A DNA stretch of 64,000 nucleotides, taken from CAYWMD01 sp964458575. GTDB taxonomy: Bacteria > Verrucomicrobiota > Verrucomicrobiia > Limisphaerales > JADLHS01. Position 1 is the first letter of the stretch, and each line of letters starts with the position of its first letter. A program made the translations under genes and the position numbers. The stretch covers positions 38,271 through 102,270 of the forward strand of contig CAYWMD010000020.1 in the NCBI GenBank assembly GCA_964458575.1. Reading direction: 5' to 3'. Shown one piece after another: positions 26,811 through 34,914 of the stretch. Below the pieces are notes generated by a model. The model saw only the letters and a program-made list of their open reading frames with translations. It did not search any database and had not been told where the DNA came from.

Positions 26811-27571
26811 ATCCACCAATAGTTATGTCCCCATTCCTCGAAAACCTGGGCATCACGGTAATAATCGACATCGCAAAACAACTTGTGCTCGCCATTCCGC
26901 GAGCGGTTCAAAATTGGAGGTTTCGGAAGTTTTTCGGAAGTGACGCCGTTAAAGGCGACCGAATTTATGGGGTTCTCGATCCGGTGACGCATCCATTACC
27001 GCCGATGGGCAACCGATATGTGAAGCGCTTTCGCGGGCGACGACCTGATCAACCTCTGGTTGGTCCGAACGATGTGTTAGGGATATGTTCTGTGAGGGTC
27101 GCCTCCTACGCCTCTGCACTATTTGGTCGGTTTCGTCCGGGGAACAAGCCGCTGAACTTCATCATCGACTACGAGATCGAAGCAAAATGGGACGCGTCGC
27201 TCTTTTGTTTCGGCAGCTCGGATTCCAATTTGAAGACCTTTGAAATCGAGTCCTTGTCCGAACAGACATTCTACAAACTCGAGTCCGGCAATGATGGAAA
27301 ACGGATCTTTAAGGTTGGCAATCGCGACTTTGCTTTCAGAGAGCCGCATGACTATGGGATTGTCTTGCGGATGAAGAATCCGCGGCATCCTGAACACGCG
27401 TTGTTCGTGTGCGCTGGATTGGGGGAATGGGGCACGTCAGGTGCAGCGTATTTCTTGTTTCATAATTGGTCGTCACTTTGTTGGACGCACGGCCGCTCGG
27501 ACTTTTGCAAGGTTGTTCGAGTCAGGTTGGGCGCAGACGAGTCCGCAGAGGAAGTCTTCAGCATTCCATGA
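26807..27571 (+). CDS. Unknown protein with a DYG...NP...AG-GTSGAA C-terminal domain
   Basis: 254 residues. The N-terminus (about 10-40) is amphipathic and hydrophobic (ENLGITVIIDIAKQLVLAI). From about residue 90 comes a conserved-looking domain: SVRVASYASALFGRF, DYEIEAKWDASLFCFGSSDS, HDYGIVLRMKNPRHPEHALF, then FVCAGLGEWGTSGAAYFLFH. From memory this resembles a family of uncharacterised prokaryotic proteins with D-Y-G...N-P and A-G-x-G-x-x-G-T motifs; I cannot name a function. AT-richer than its surroundings. It overlaps both neighbours by ATGA, so it sits in the middle of a coupled trio ending in a sugar isomerase-like gene. Confidence 0.7.
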   Translation: MNPPIVMSPFLENLGITVIIDIAKQLVLAIPRAVQNWRFRKFFGSDAVKGDRIYGVLDPVTHPLPPMGNRYVKRFRGRRPDQPLVGPNDVLGICSVRVASYASALFGRFRPGNKPLNFIIDYEIEAKWDASLFCFGSSDSNLKTFEIESLSEQTFYKLESGNDGKRIFKVGNRDFAFREPHDYGIVLRMKNPRHPEHALFVCAGLGEWGTSGAAYFLFHNWSSLCWTHGRSDFCKVVRVRLGADESAEEVFSIP

Positions 27572-29040
27572 ACTTACCCACCCTCCTCCGCCTCGGCCTC
27601 TTTGGCATCGGCCTCGACACGTATTGGCCGCAATTCAAGGGTTTGAAAAGCCGACTCACCGGTTATCAAAAGCAAATCGCGGAGCGGTTGGTGGGGCGAG
27701 CGTCCTCGCGAGCCGGCTCGTCAGTAGCCTCGCCCCACCGGGACGTCGTGTTGGTTGACGCCGGGTTGGTGGATAGTCCCACCAAGGCGCGCGGGGCGGC
27801 GTCGTTGTTCCGGCGCGAGGAGGTCGATTTGATTTTCCTTTACGTCTCCACTTACGCGTTGTCGTCCACGGTGCTGCCGGTGGTGCAGGCCGCGCGCGTG
27901 CCCGTGGTGGTGCTGAATCTTCAGCCCGTGCCGCAACTGGATTACGAGAAGTTCAACGCGCTCGGCGACCGCGGCTTGATGACGGGCGTGTGGCTGGAGC
28001 ATTGCCAGTCGTGTTCCGCGCCGGAAATCGCGTGCGTGTTCAATCGCGCCAACATTCCGTATCATCTGGTGACGGGTCATCTCGCGGACGACGAAGCGTG
28101 GGCGGAGATTCAGGATTGGGTGGACGCGGCGAAGGTGGCGAGCGCGCTGCGCCGGAATCGCGTGGGCGTGCTGGGCCATTATTACTGCGGGATGCTGGAC
28201 GTTTACAGCGACATGACGCAGCAATCCGCCGCGTTCGGAAATCATTTCGAGCTGATCGAGATGTGCGCGTTGCACAAGTTGCGCGAGGCGGTGACGGCCC
28301 GGCAGGTGGAGGCGAAGTTGAAACAATTCCGCCGCGAGTTCGGGGTGTCGCCGGAGTGTGAAAAGGGCGAACTGCTCCGCGCAGCGAAAACTTCCTGTGC
28401 GCTGGATGCGCTGGTGAAAAAGCACGAGCTCGGCGCGCTGGCGTATTACTATGAGAGCGAGGATGGCTATGCGTATCGCGACATCGTCACGTCGGTGATC
28501 GCGGGCAACACGTTGCTCACGGGCCACAACGTGCCGGTGGCGGGCGAGTGCGAGATCAAGAACGTCCAGGCGATGAAGATCATGGATCTGTTCGGCGCGG
28601 GCGGGTCGTTCTCGGAATTTTACCTGACCGACTTCAACGACGACGTGGTGTTGCTCGGTCACGATGGCCCGGCGCATTTCGCGATTGCCGAAGGTCGCGT
28701 AGGTCTCGTGCCATTGCCGGTGTATCACGGCAAGCCGGGCAAGGGTCTTTCGATTCAAATGACCGTGAAGCATGGGCCGGTGACGTTGCTGTCGGTGGTG
28801 CAGGGCGCGGGCGGAAAGCTGTCGCTGCTGGTCGCGGAGGGCGAATCGGTGGCCGGGCCGGTTTTGCAAATCGGGAACACGAACAGCCGTTATCGGTTCA
28901 GCATTGGTGCAAAGAAGTTCATGAACGAATGGTCCAAAGCCGGTCCAGCGCATCATTGCGCGATTGGCGTGGGGCACATTGCGAGCAAGATCGAGAAGCT
29001 GGGGGCGTTGGTCGGCTTGGAGGCGAAACGAATCTGCTGA
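27568..29040 (+). CDS. L-arabinose/L-fucose isomerase-like protein
   Basis: 490 residues from ATG 27568, overlapping the preceding stop by 4 nt. The start matches the family beginning (LGLFGIGLDTYWPQFKGLKS). Other family features: FLYVSTYALSSTVLPVVQ, VPVVVLNLQPVPQLDYEKF, RVGVLGHYYCGMLDVYSDMT, AYYYESEDGYAYRDIVTS (rephrased core YYYESEDG), TGHNVPVAGECEIKNVQAMK, and GHDGPAHFAIAEGRVGL. These resemble the AraA/FucI-like group that interconverts aldoses and ketoses. The exact sugar is unknown; family relatives of this type are often uncharacterised. Residues about 41-57 (RASSRAGSSVASPHR) come from an in-frame palindromic repeat and look like an insertion between two conserved blocks. Confidence 0.85.
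   Translation: MNLPTLLRLGLFGIGLDTYWPQFKGLKSRLTGYQKQIAERLVGRASSRAGSSVASPHRDVVLVDAGLVDSPTKARGAASLFRREEVDLIFLYVSTYALSSTVLPVVQAARVPVVVLNLQPVPQLDYEKFNALGDRGLMTGVWLEHCQSCSAPEIACVFNRANIPYHLVTGHLADDEAWAEIQDWVDAAKVASALRRNRVGVLGHYYCGMLDVYSDMTQQSAAFGNHFELIEMCALHKLREAVTARQVEAKLKQFRREFGVSPECEKGELLRAAKTSCALDALVKKHELGALAYYYESEDGYAYRDIVTSVIAGNTLLTGHNVPVAGECEIKNVQAMKIMDLFGAGGSFSEFYLTDFNDDVVLLGHDGPAHFAIAEGRVGLVPLPVYHGKPGKGLSIQMTVKHGPVTLLSVVQGAGGKLSLLVAEGESVAGPVLQIGNTNSRYRFSIGAKKFMNEWSKAGPAHHCAIGVGHIASKIEKLGALVGLEAKRIC
27690..27739. repeat. Palindrome GGTGGGGCGAG...CTCGCCCCACC in frame inside the isomerase gene
   Basis: A perfect 11-bp inverted repeat with an internal CTCGCGAG and GAGCCGGCTC, fully translated within the isomerase-like gene. 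Only one copy was recognised in this window. Confidence 0.8.
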
Positions 29041-29041
29041 T

Positions 29042-29288
29042 GGGAACATCGAACCTTCAACATTTAACGCTCAACATCGAACGAACGAAAAATGAGCAGC
29101 CTTCGACGTTGAGAGTTGAATGTTTCCGAAGCGTTCTCCCTCACCCCAGCCCTCTCCCCAAGGAGAGGGAGAATCGCAGCCAGGCACATGACAAAACGAG
29201 TGACGGAATTTGCCGGAGGATTATCAAATGAATGGGAACGGGCGAAAGCTGTTCCCTCTCCCCCGAGGGAGAGGGTCAGGGTGAGGGG
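29042..29288. repeat. Intergenic repeat cluster: TTCAACAT-type and two family-B palindromes
   Basis: 263 bases between the isomerase and SGNH-WbsX genes. First comes a TTCAACATTTAACGCTCAAC-type repeat (29057-29125), related to the one at 34829-34893. Then family-B palindromes follow at 29136-29174 (CCCTCTCCCCAAGGAGAGGG-like) and 29254-29288 (CCCTCTCCCCCGAGGGAGAG). The ribosome site of the next gene lies at the end of the last copy. Confidence 0.7.
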
Positions 29289-29303
29289 AAACGGGACAAA
29301 CGA

Positions 29304-31649
29304 ATGATGAAAATTAAACTTACAACGTGCGTGCTTACAGGGCTGGTTTCAGCGAGTGTTCTGGCTGCCGACACCAATCAACCCGCCCGCGACGACGCTC
29401 TCTACACCCGAGCGCTGGTCAGCCAGGGTGAACCGGCGCGATTGGAGCGCGTGCTGGCCAAAGCGCGTCGGGGCGAACCGGTCACCGTGGGCGTCATCGG
29501 CGGTTCGATCACGCAGGGGGCGTCCGCCAGCAAACCAGAGTTACGCTACGGCAATCGCGTGGCGGCGTGGTGGCGCGAGAAGTTCCCGCAGGCCACAATC
29601 AAGTTTGTCAACGCCGGCATCGGGGCGACGGGATCGGATTACGGCGCGTTGCGCGCGCATCGCGACCTGCTTGCGAGCTGGCCGGACTTTGTGATCGTTG
29701 AATATGCCGTGAACGATCCGGCGGACCTGCGCAGCGCCGAATCAGTGGAAGGATTGGTGAGGCAAATCCTCGCCCTGCCGAACCAACCCGCCGTGCTGTT
29801 GCTGTTTACGATGCACAACAACGGCGGCAATGCCCAAGAGTGGCAGGCGAAAGTCGGACGGCATTACGGTTTGCCGATGGTGAGTTTCCGCGATGCGCTC
29901 TGGCCGGAAATCCAGGCGGGCCGGATGAAATGGAGTGACGTGGAAGCGGACATTGTGCATCCCAACGACCGCGGTCACGGCTACGCGGCGCAATTCATCA
30001 CCCGGCTGCTGGAAACCAAACTGGACTCGCTGCCGTCCCGGGAGCGGCTGCCGGAACCGGGCAAACTGCCACCGCCGCTGTTCACCGATCTTTTTGCGCA
30101 CACAACCTTGAGGGAGGCCAACGCGCTGCAGCCGCTGACGAATCATGGATGGGTGTTCGATACCACGAATCTTTGCTGGAAGAGCGATCAACCGGGCAGC
30201 GTCATCGAGTTTGAAATCGAGGGACAAGCGGTGTTGACCATGCATCGTGTTGTTCGCGGGCCAATGGGCCGGGTGCAGGTGACGCTGGATGGCGGTACGC
30301 CCACGATTTTGGAAGGGTGGTTTGATCAGACCTGGGGCGCGTATCGCCAGACACGCGAGATCGTTCGCGGTCTGACTCCGGGCAAACACCGCGTGCGCTT
30401 CGAGTTGCTGGAAGAGAACAACGCGGGCAGCACGGGGCATGAGTTCTGGATTTACGGATTGGGAGCGGCCGGCGTTCCTACCCATGACGCCACTGGTGCA
30501 AACGCCGCTGACGACCGGCCTTTTACCGTCGCGAGTTATTATTTCGGCAATTATCATCCCGGCGACGCACGCAACTCGAAGATGAAGGACAAAGGCAAGC
30601 GCTGGAGCGAATGGGAACTGGTCAAAGCCGCCAAGCCGCGTTTCCCCGGTCATCACCAACCGAACGTACCGCTTTGGGGTTACGTGGACGAATCCAACCC
30701 CAAGGTCATGGCCAAGAAGATCGCCGCCGCCGCCGACCACGGCATTGATGCGTTCATCTTCGATTGGTATTACTACGATGACGGCCCGTTTCTTGAGCGC
30801 CCGATTGACAAGGGTTTTCTCAAGGCCAAGAACAATCATCGCATCAAGTTCGCCTTCATGTGGGCCAACCACGACTGGATTGAACTTCATCCTTACAAAC
30901 GCGGCACGCCGCAGCAGGTGCTTTTCCCCGGCAAAGTGACGCCCGCCAGCTTCGACAAGATCTGCGACCACGTCATCAAGGACTATTTCCAACACCCGTC
31001 CTATTGGCGGATTGCGGGCCGGCCGTACTTCTCGTTCTACGACCTTACGAAACTGATGGACAGCTTCGGCTCGGTGGCAGCAACGCGCGCGGGGTTGGAC
31101 AAGTTCCGCGCCAAAGCCGTCGCCGCGGGCCTGCCGGGGGTGCACCTGAACGCCGTCGTCTGGGGGCAACCGATTCTCCCAGGTGAAAAGAAGCCCGCCG
31201 ACTCGGTGAAGCTCGTGCGCGAACTCGGCTTTGATTCGGTCACGTCCTACGTGTGGATTCACCACGTGGCGTTGCCAAAACAACAAACCGACTACAATGA
31301 AGTCCGCGACAAATATTTCGCGTATTGGGACAAAGCCGATAAAATGTTCGACGTGCCGTATTTTCCGAACGTGACGATGGGCTGGGATTCCAGTCCGCGT
31401 TGCGCCCAGGAAGATGAGTTTGGCAATTTCGGTTATCCCTTCACGAACACGATTGGCGAAAACACACCGGAACGATTTCGCGAGGCGCTGGAGCTGACGA
31501 AGCAACGCCTGCTCTCGCAAAAAGACGGCCCGCGCATCCTGAACATCAATTGCTGGAACGAATGGACCGAGGGCAGCTACCTCGAACCGGACAAGGTGAA
31601 CGGAATGAAGTATCTGGAAGCGGTGCGCGAGGTGTTTGGGAAGGAATAG
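29304..31649 (+). CDS. Exported SGNH esterase fused to a WbsX/GH99-like domain
   Basis: 781 residues from ATG 29304 (ATG 29307 is also possible), with a signal peptide (LTTCVLTGLVSASVLAA). The N-terminal SGNH hydrolase domain (about 40-250) shows all blocks: Ser in GVIGGSITQG, Gly in NAGIGATG, Asn in EYAVND, and Asp/His in DIVHPNDRGHG. A beta-rich middle region follows (about 260-395). The C-terminal domain (about 405-775) is WbsX/GH99-like: VASYYFGNYHPGD, WELVKAAKPRFPGH, HGIDAFIFDWYYYDDG, FAFMWANHDW and NCWNEWTEGSYLEPD. It may deacylate and then cleave or bind the same decorated glycan. The fusion order is visible directly; the activities are inferred. Confidence 0.88.
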   Translation: MMKIKLTTCVLTGLVSASVLAADTNQPARDDALYTRALVSQGEPARLERVLAKARRGEPVTVGVIGGSITQGASASKPELRYGNRVAAWWREKFPQATIKFVNAGIGATGSDYGALRAHRDLLASWPDFVIVEYAVNDPADLRSAESVEGLVRQILALPNQPAVLLLFTMHNNGGNAQEWQAKVGRHYGLPMVSFRDALWPEIQAGRMKWSDVEADIVHPNDRGHGYAAQFITRLLETKLDSLPSRERLPEPGKLPPPLFTDLFAHTTLREANALQPLTNHGWVFDTTNLCWKSDQPGSVIEFEIEGQAVLTMHRVVRGPMGRVQVTLDGGTPTILEGWFDQTWGAYRQTREIVRGLTPGKHRVRFELLEENNAGSTGHEFWIYGLGAAGVPTHDATGANAADDRPFTVASYYFGNYHPGDARNSKMKDKGKRWSEWELVKAAKPRFPGHHQPNVPLWGYVDESNPKVMAKKIAAAADHGIDAFIFDWYYYDDGPFLERPIDKGFLKAKNNHRIKFAFMWANHDWIELHPYKRGTPQQVLFPGKVTPASFDKICDHVIKDYFQHPSYWRIAGRPYFSFYDLTKLMDSFGSVAATRAGLDKFRAKAVAAGLPGVHLNAVVWGQPILPGEKKPADSVKLVRELGFDSVTSYVWIHHVALPKQQTDYNEVRDKYFAYWDKADKMFDVPYFPNVTMGWDSSPRCAQEDEFGNFGYPFTNTIGENTPERFREALELTKQRLLSQKDGPRILNINCWNEWTEGSYLEPDKVNGMKYLEAVREVFGKE

Positions 31650-31668
31650 GTTGGTCGCATTGCTGTTT

Positions 31669-31696
31669 CCCTCTCCCAGCGGGAGAGGGGGAATCG
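31669..31696. repeat. Family B palindrome between convergent genes
   Basis: CCCTCTCCCAGCGGGAGAGG lies between the convergent SGNH-WbsX and sulfatase genes, in a 62-base gap. It may act as a terminator hairpin as well as being a repeat copy. Confidence 0.7.
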
Positions 31697-31711
31697 TTCT
31701 CGGTCCAATTA

Positions 31712-33193
31712 CTATTCGCGCGACTGAGCTTTCGGCGATTGCACCTTGGCGCCAGGCTCGTAGGAGATGCTGCCGTGCGGTGCGAGTTCGTAGCCGAACT
31801 TTTGCGCGTAGTAGGCCGCCGGCCGAAAATCATCGCGGATCGCTTCGAGCGCGTATTGCAGTTGCTTTTCCAGCTTTCGGCAAATCTTGATGGCCTGCGG
31901 TTGGCCAACAAGATTATTCATCTGGTACGGATCGGTTTCGTCGTCGAACGCCAGCCAGGGGCCGTCGAGAGAGCGGACGTATGTGTAGCGATCGGTGCGA
32001 ATCGCGCGATACGGCATGTTGACTTCCTTGCGTGCGAACGGGGCGACACCCATGTAGAGCGCGGCGTGGTTTGAAATTTCCCGGCTCTTCCGCACCACCT
32101 CGGAAAGGTCTTTTCCCTCGACCGATTTGGGAATCTTCAGCCCGGCCAGCTTCAACATTGTGGGCATGATGTCCGGTGTGGTGAGCGGGGTGCGCGCGAT
32201 GCGACCGCTGTCGCCATGGGCTGCGGGAAACCGAAGCAGAAACGGAACGTGCGCCGCCTCATCCCATGGGACTTGCTTGGTGGTGGTGGGAACGCCGTGC
32301 GATCCCAGCATTTCGCCGTGGTCGGAAGTGAAAACCACGATGGTGTTTTCCCTGAGTCCGGCGTCGGCCAGCGTCCGCATCAATTGGCCGATACATTCAT
32401 CGAGCGCCGTAATGTGCGCGTAGTAACCCTGTGCTTCGATGCGGTTTTTGTCGGTTTGCATTTCCGCCGGGACATTCGGCAAGAACCGGATTTTGTCCAG
32501 CGGATACAGGGCCTTGAACTTCTCGGGTGCGCTGCCGTGCGGGAAATGCGGAATGCCGTAGGACACGAACAAGGCGAAGGGTTTGTCGGCTTTCGCATGG
32601 TCACGAATGTATTGCTGCGCGTCTTTGGTCTGCGCAAACGCATCGTAGCCGTCCCAAAATTTCTTCTCGTTCGAATCGCCTGCGTAATAGTGGGAATGAT
32701 TGTAGTCGTGATCGCACTCGGCGACCTTCCAGTAATCAAATCCCTGCCGCCGCTCGGGTGGGATGTAGCTGGAACGACCGTGCCCGTCCAGATGCCACTT
32801 GCCGATGTAACCCGTGTCGTAGCCGGCTTCCTTCAGCACTTCCGCGATCGTGACTTCTCGGTCGGGCAGATACGCGTCATTCAGGAACATGCCGGTCGTG
32901 GTGGGAAACCGTCCCGTCATGAGCGCCGCGCGGAACGGCGTGCAGACCGGACAAACCGAAACCGCGTTGCGGAAGTTGATGCTTTCCTTGGCGAGCCAAT
33001 CCAGGTTCGGCGTGCGCACGTTCAAGTCGCCACCGTAACCGGTGGCCGAGGCGCGTAGTTGATCGCCGAAAAGGAAGACAATGTTGGCATGTTTGGGGGG
33101 GCGCTCGGCGGCCGCCGCCGCGACCAGTGCGGACAGGGACAAAATACAGGTGAGCGCGAGACTTCGGATGGGCAGTGGAGTTTGCACCTTCAC
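31712..33193 (-). CDS. Exported type I sulfatase (formylglycine-dependent)
   Basis: 493 residues. The GTG start at 33193 begins a signal peptide (SLALTCILSLSALVAAAAA). The sulfatase signature CTPFRAALMTG (C-x-P-x-R) supplies the Cys that a maturase converts to formylglycine. Metal-site and sugar-site segments include NIVFLFGDQLRA, GKWHLDGHG, TSDHGEMLGSHG, and the C-terminal YTYVRSLDGPWLAFDDETDP. The family (S1) removes sulfate from sugars or aryl esters. The start lies 1 nt after the hepT stop, so it may be transcribed with the toxin-antitoxin pair. No maturase gene was seen in the window. The C-terminal tail (KVQSPKAQSRE) is low-complexity. Confidence 0.92.
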   Translation of the reverse strand: MKVQTPLPIRSLALTCILSLSALVAAAAAERPPKHANIVFLFGDQLRASATGYGGDLNVRTPNLDWLAKESINFRNAVSVCPVCTPFRAALMTGRFPTTTGMFLNDAYLPDREVTIAEVLKEAGYDTGYIGKWHLDGHGRSSYIPPERRQGFDYWKVAECDHDYNHSHYYAGDSNEKKFWDGYDAFAQTKDAQQYIRDHAKADKPFALFVSYGIPHFPHGSAPEKFKALYPLDKIRFLPNVPAEMQTDKNRIEAQGYYAHITALDECIGQLMRTLADAGLRENTIVVFTSDHGEMLGSHGVPTTTKQVPWDEAAHVPFLLRFPAAHGDSGRIARTPLTTPDIMPTMLKLAGLKIPKSVEGKDLSEVVRKSREISNHAALYMGVAPFARKEVNMPYRAIRTDRYTYVRSLDGPWLAFDDETDPYQMNNLVGQPQAIKICRKLEKQLQYALEAIRDDFRPAAYYAQKFGYELAPHGSISYEPGAKVQSPKAQSRE

Positions 33194-33194
33194 T

Positions 33195-33539
33195 TCAAGA
33201 TTGCTCCCGTTCGATTATCCGTATCAGCTTGGCGGCAAGGTCAGGCGCCTTGTTTGTCGCCACATCCCAGACGATCAAATAGTCCACCCCACCATAATCG
33301 TGAATGAGTTTGTCCCTCATGCCGGCCATCTTCTTCCATTCGAGTTCGGGAAGCTGTGCGCGGACTTCCTCGGGCACTTTCTTGGTCGCCTCGCCAATCA
33401 CTTCCACGCTACGGACGAACGCGCGCTTAAAGACCTCATCGTGCAGAAATGCTTCCGGACTGGTTTTGCCGGCCTGCAACGTCAGGAACTCAGTTTCGCG
33501 CAGGATGTCCCGGAGCAGTTCAAGCGTTGAGGGCGGCAT
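33195..33539 (-). CDS. hepT: HepT-like toxin (DUF86)
   Basis: 114 residues. Contains the HEPN RNase motif R-x4-H-x-Y in GMRDKLIHDYGGVDY, plus the family beginning LRDILRETEFL and RSVEVIGEATKKVPEEVR. HepT toxins cleave RNA; the paired MntA nucleotidyltransferase inactivates HepT by adding AMP to the motif tyrosine. The start lies 20 nt inside the mntA end, showing translational coupling. The stop is 1 nt before the sulfatase start. Confidence 0.92.
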   Translation of the reverse strand: MPPSTLELLRDILRETEFLTLQAGKTSPEAFLHDEVFKRAFVRSVEVIGEATKKVPEEVRAQLPELEWKKMAGMRDKLIHDYGGVDYLIVWDVATNKAPDLAAKLIRIIEREQS

Positions 33540-33813
33540 ATTGGACGGTAGGGAGAATCAGACGAGCTTTGGTTTCGCTCAATGCTTGGTCTGTCACCAA
33601 ATCAACGGAGCGTTGGAACAGCCGCCCAAGCAATTCATGCAAGGCGAAGAAATTGTCATAAGTCCGCTTGTCTGGCTCAAATTCCACATAAACATCCACG
33701 TCGCTGTTTGGCTGGGCGTCACCGCGAGCGCACGATCCGAATACGCCGATCCGCCGCGCGCCAAGGTCGCGCAATTCGCCCGCGTGAGTATTCAGGAGTG
33801 CCAACGCATTCAT
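33520..33813 (-). CDS. mntA: MntA-like minimal nucleotidyltransferase antitoxin
   Basis: 97 residues from ATG 33813 (MNALALLNTHAGELRDLGAR), chosen because it matches the family start; ATG 33843 would add ten residues. The catalytic motif GSCARGDAQPNSDVDVYVEF is the expected GSX10DXD pattern. In characterised pairs MntA AMPylates the Tyr of HepT and blocks its RNase activity. First gene of a minus-strand group mntA-hepT-sulfatase. About 75 bases separate it from the end of pyrD. Confidence 0.92.
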   Translation of the reverse strand: MNALALLNTHAGELRDLGARRIGVFGSCARGDAQPNSDVDVYVEFEPDKRTYDNFFALHELLGRLFQRSVDLVTDQALSETKARLILPTVQYAALNA

Positions 33814-33887
33814 GTTACGTGTCGAATCATAATCAAGGTTCAAACCTTCCGCAACTGCTGCGGTTCGCAGCGGGATCCGATGCTCGA

Positions 33888-34802
33888 TTATTTCCCCACC
33901 CGCACGCTGCCGACGATTTCGCGCACGTCCTGAAGCTTCTTTCGCTGCATGAAGTCGCGAATGCCGTCAATCACCTGCAACGCCGTCTGCGGTTCATAAA
34001 AGTTCGCCGTGCCCACCGCCACCGCCGTCGCACCGGCCATCATGAACTCAATCGCATCCGCCGCGTTCTGAATTCCACCCATGCCGATGATTGGAATCTT
34101 CACGGCCTTTGCGGCTTCCCAAACCAGTTTGATGGCAATCGGCTTGATGCACGGTCCGGTGAGACCGCCGGTGACGTTTGCAATTTTGGGTCGGCGCGTT
34201 TCGATATCAATCGCCATGGCTGGATAACTGTTCGTCACTGCCAGTGCATCGCTGCCCGCGTCCTCGGCGGCTTTCGCATAAGGCGCTATGCTTACGACGT
34301 TCGGACTCATCTTCGTGATCAATGGCAGCGTCGTGGCTTTCCGGCACGCGGCCACCACCTGGCTTAACAAGGCACAGTCCGTGCCGAACTGTGCGCCGCC
34401 TTCCTTGATGTTCGGACAGGAAACGTTCAACTCCAACGCGCCCACGCCGCCGAGTTGGTCAAATCGTCGCGCGACCTCGGCGTATTCCTCGACCGTTGTG
34501 CCCCAGATATTGATGATCGTCGGGACTTTCAGTGTCTTGAGGAACGGCCAGTATTTCTTGATGAAGCCGTCCACGCCCGGACCTTGGAGGCCAATGGCAT
34601 TGATCAAACCGCTGGCGACCTCGCAGGTGCGCGGCGTCGGGTTGCCACGAACCGGACCGAGACGAATTCCCTTCACCACGACCGCGCCAAGCTGATTCAA
34701 GTCGAGCAGTTGGGCATACTCGACGCCGTAGCCGAACGTGCCCGACGCGACCGTCACCGGGTTTTGCAGCTTCAGCTTGCCGAGTTGGATGGAGAGGTTC
34801 AT
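33888..34802 (-). CDS. pyrD: Dihydroorotate dehydrogenase, class 1B catalytic subunit
   Basis: 304 residues from ATG 34802 (MNLSIQLGKLKLQNPVTVAS). Cytoplasmic FMN enzyme converting dihydroorotate to orotate in pyrimidine synthesis. Class 1 traits: catalytic Cys in ELNVSCPNIKEGG, TFGYG near the N-terminus, GLINAIGLQGPG, PLITKMSPNV, TNSYPAMAIDIETRRP, and the FMN phosphate-site GGIQNAADAIEFMMAGATA. The PyrK gene lies just upstream on the same strand, which supports class 1B (NAD-linked). The two are separated by a 112-nt gap holding a repeat, rather than the usual overlap. Confidence 0.96.
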   Translation of the reverse strand: MNLSIQLGKLKLQNPVTVASGTFGYGVEYAQLLDLNQLGAVVVKGIRLGPVRGNPTPRTCEVASGLINAIGLQGPGVDGFIKKYWPFLKTLKVPTIINIWGTTVEEYAEVARRFDQLGGVGALELNVSCPNIKEGGAQFGTDCALLSQVVAACRKATTLPLITKMSPNVVSIAPYAKAAEDAGSDALAVTNSYPAMAIDIETRRPKIANVTGGLTGPCIKPIAIKLVWEAAKAVKIPIIGMGGIQNAADAIEFMMAGATAVAVGTANFYEPQTALQVIDGIRDFMQRKKLQDVREIVGSVRVGK

Positions 34803-34828
34803 GGCCGTTTGAGTGAGCAGAAACGGAA

Positions 34829-34893
34829 ACATTCAACATTGAATACATGGCCTGTCGCTCCGTTTGGCGTTCGGCGTTGAATGTTGAATGTTC
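34829..34893. repeat. TTCAACATTGAA / TTGAATGTTGAATGTT inverted repeat between pyrK and pyrD
   Basis: The arms CATTCAACATTGAA and TTGAATGTTGAATG face each other across about 35 bases that also include GGCGTTCGGCG. Related to the repeat at 29057-29125. Confidence 0.65.
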
Positions 34894-34914
34894 GATGTCT
34901 CTTCATCGGATAAC

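Noticed and set aside
29742..31520. 592-codon open frame opposite the SGNH-WbsX gene
   Set aside because: Antisense shadow; the sense strand carries clear catalytic motifs.
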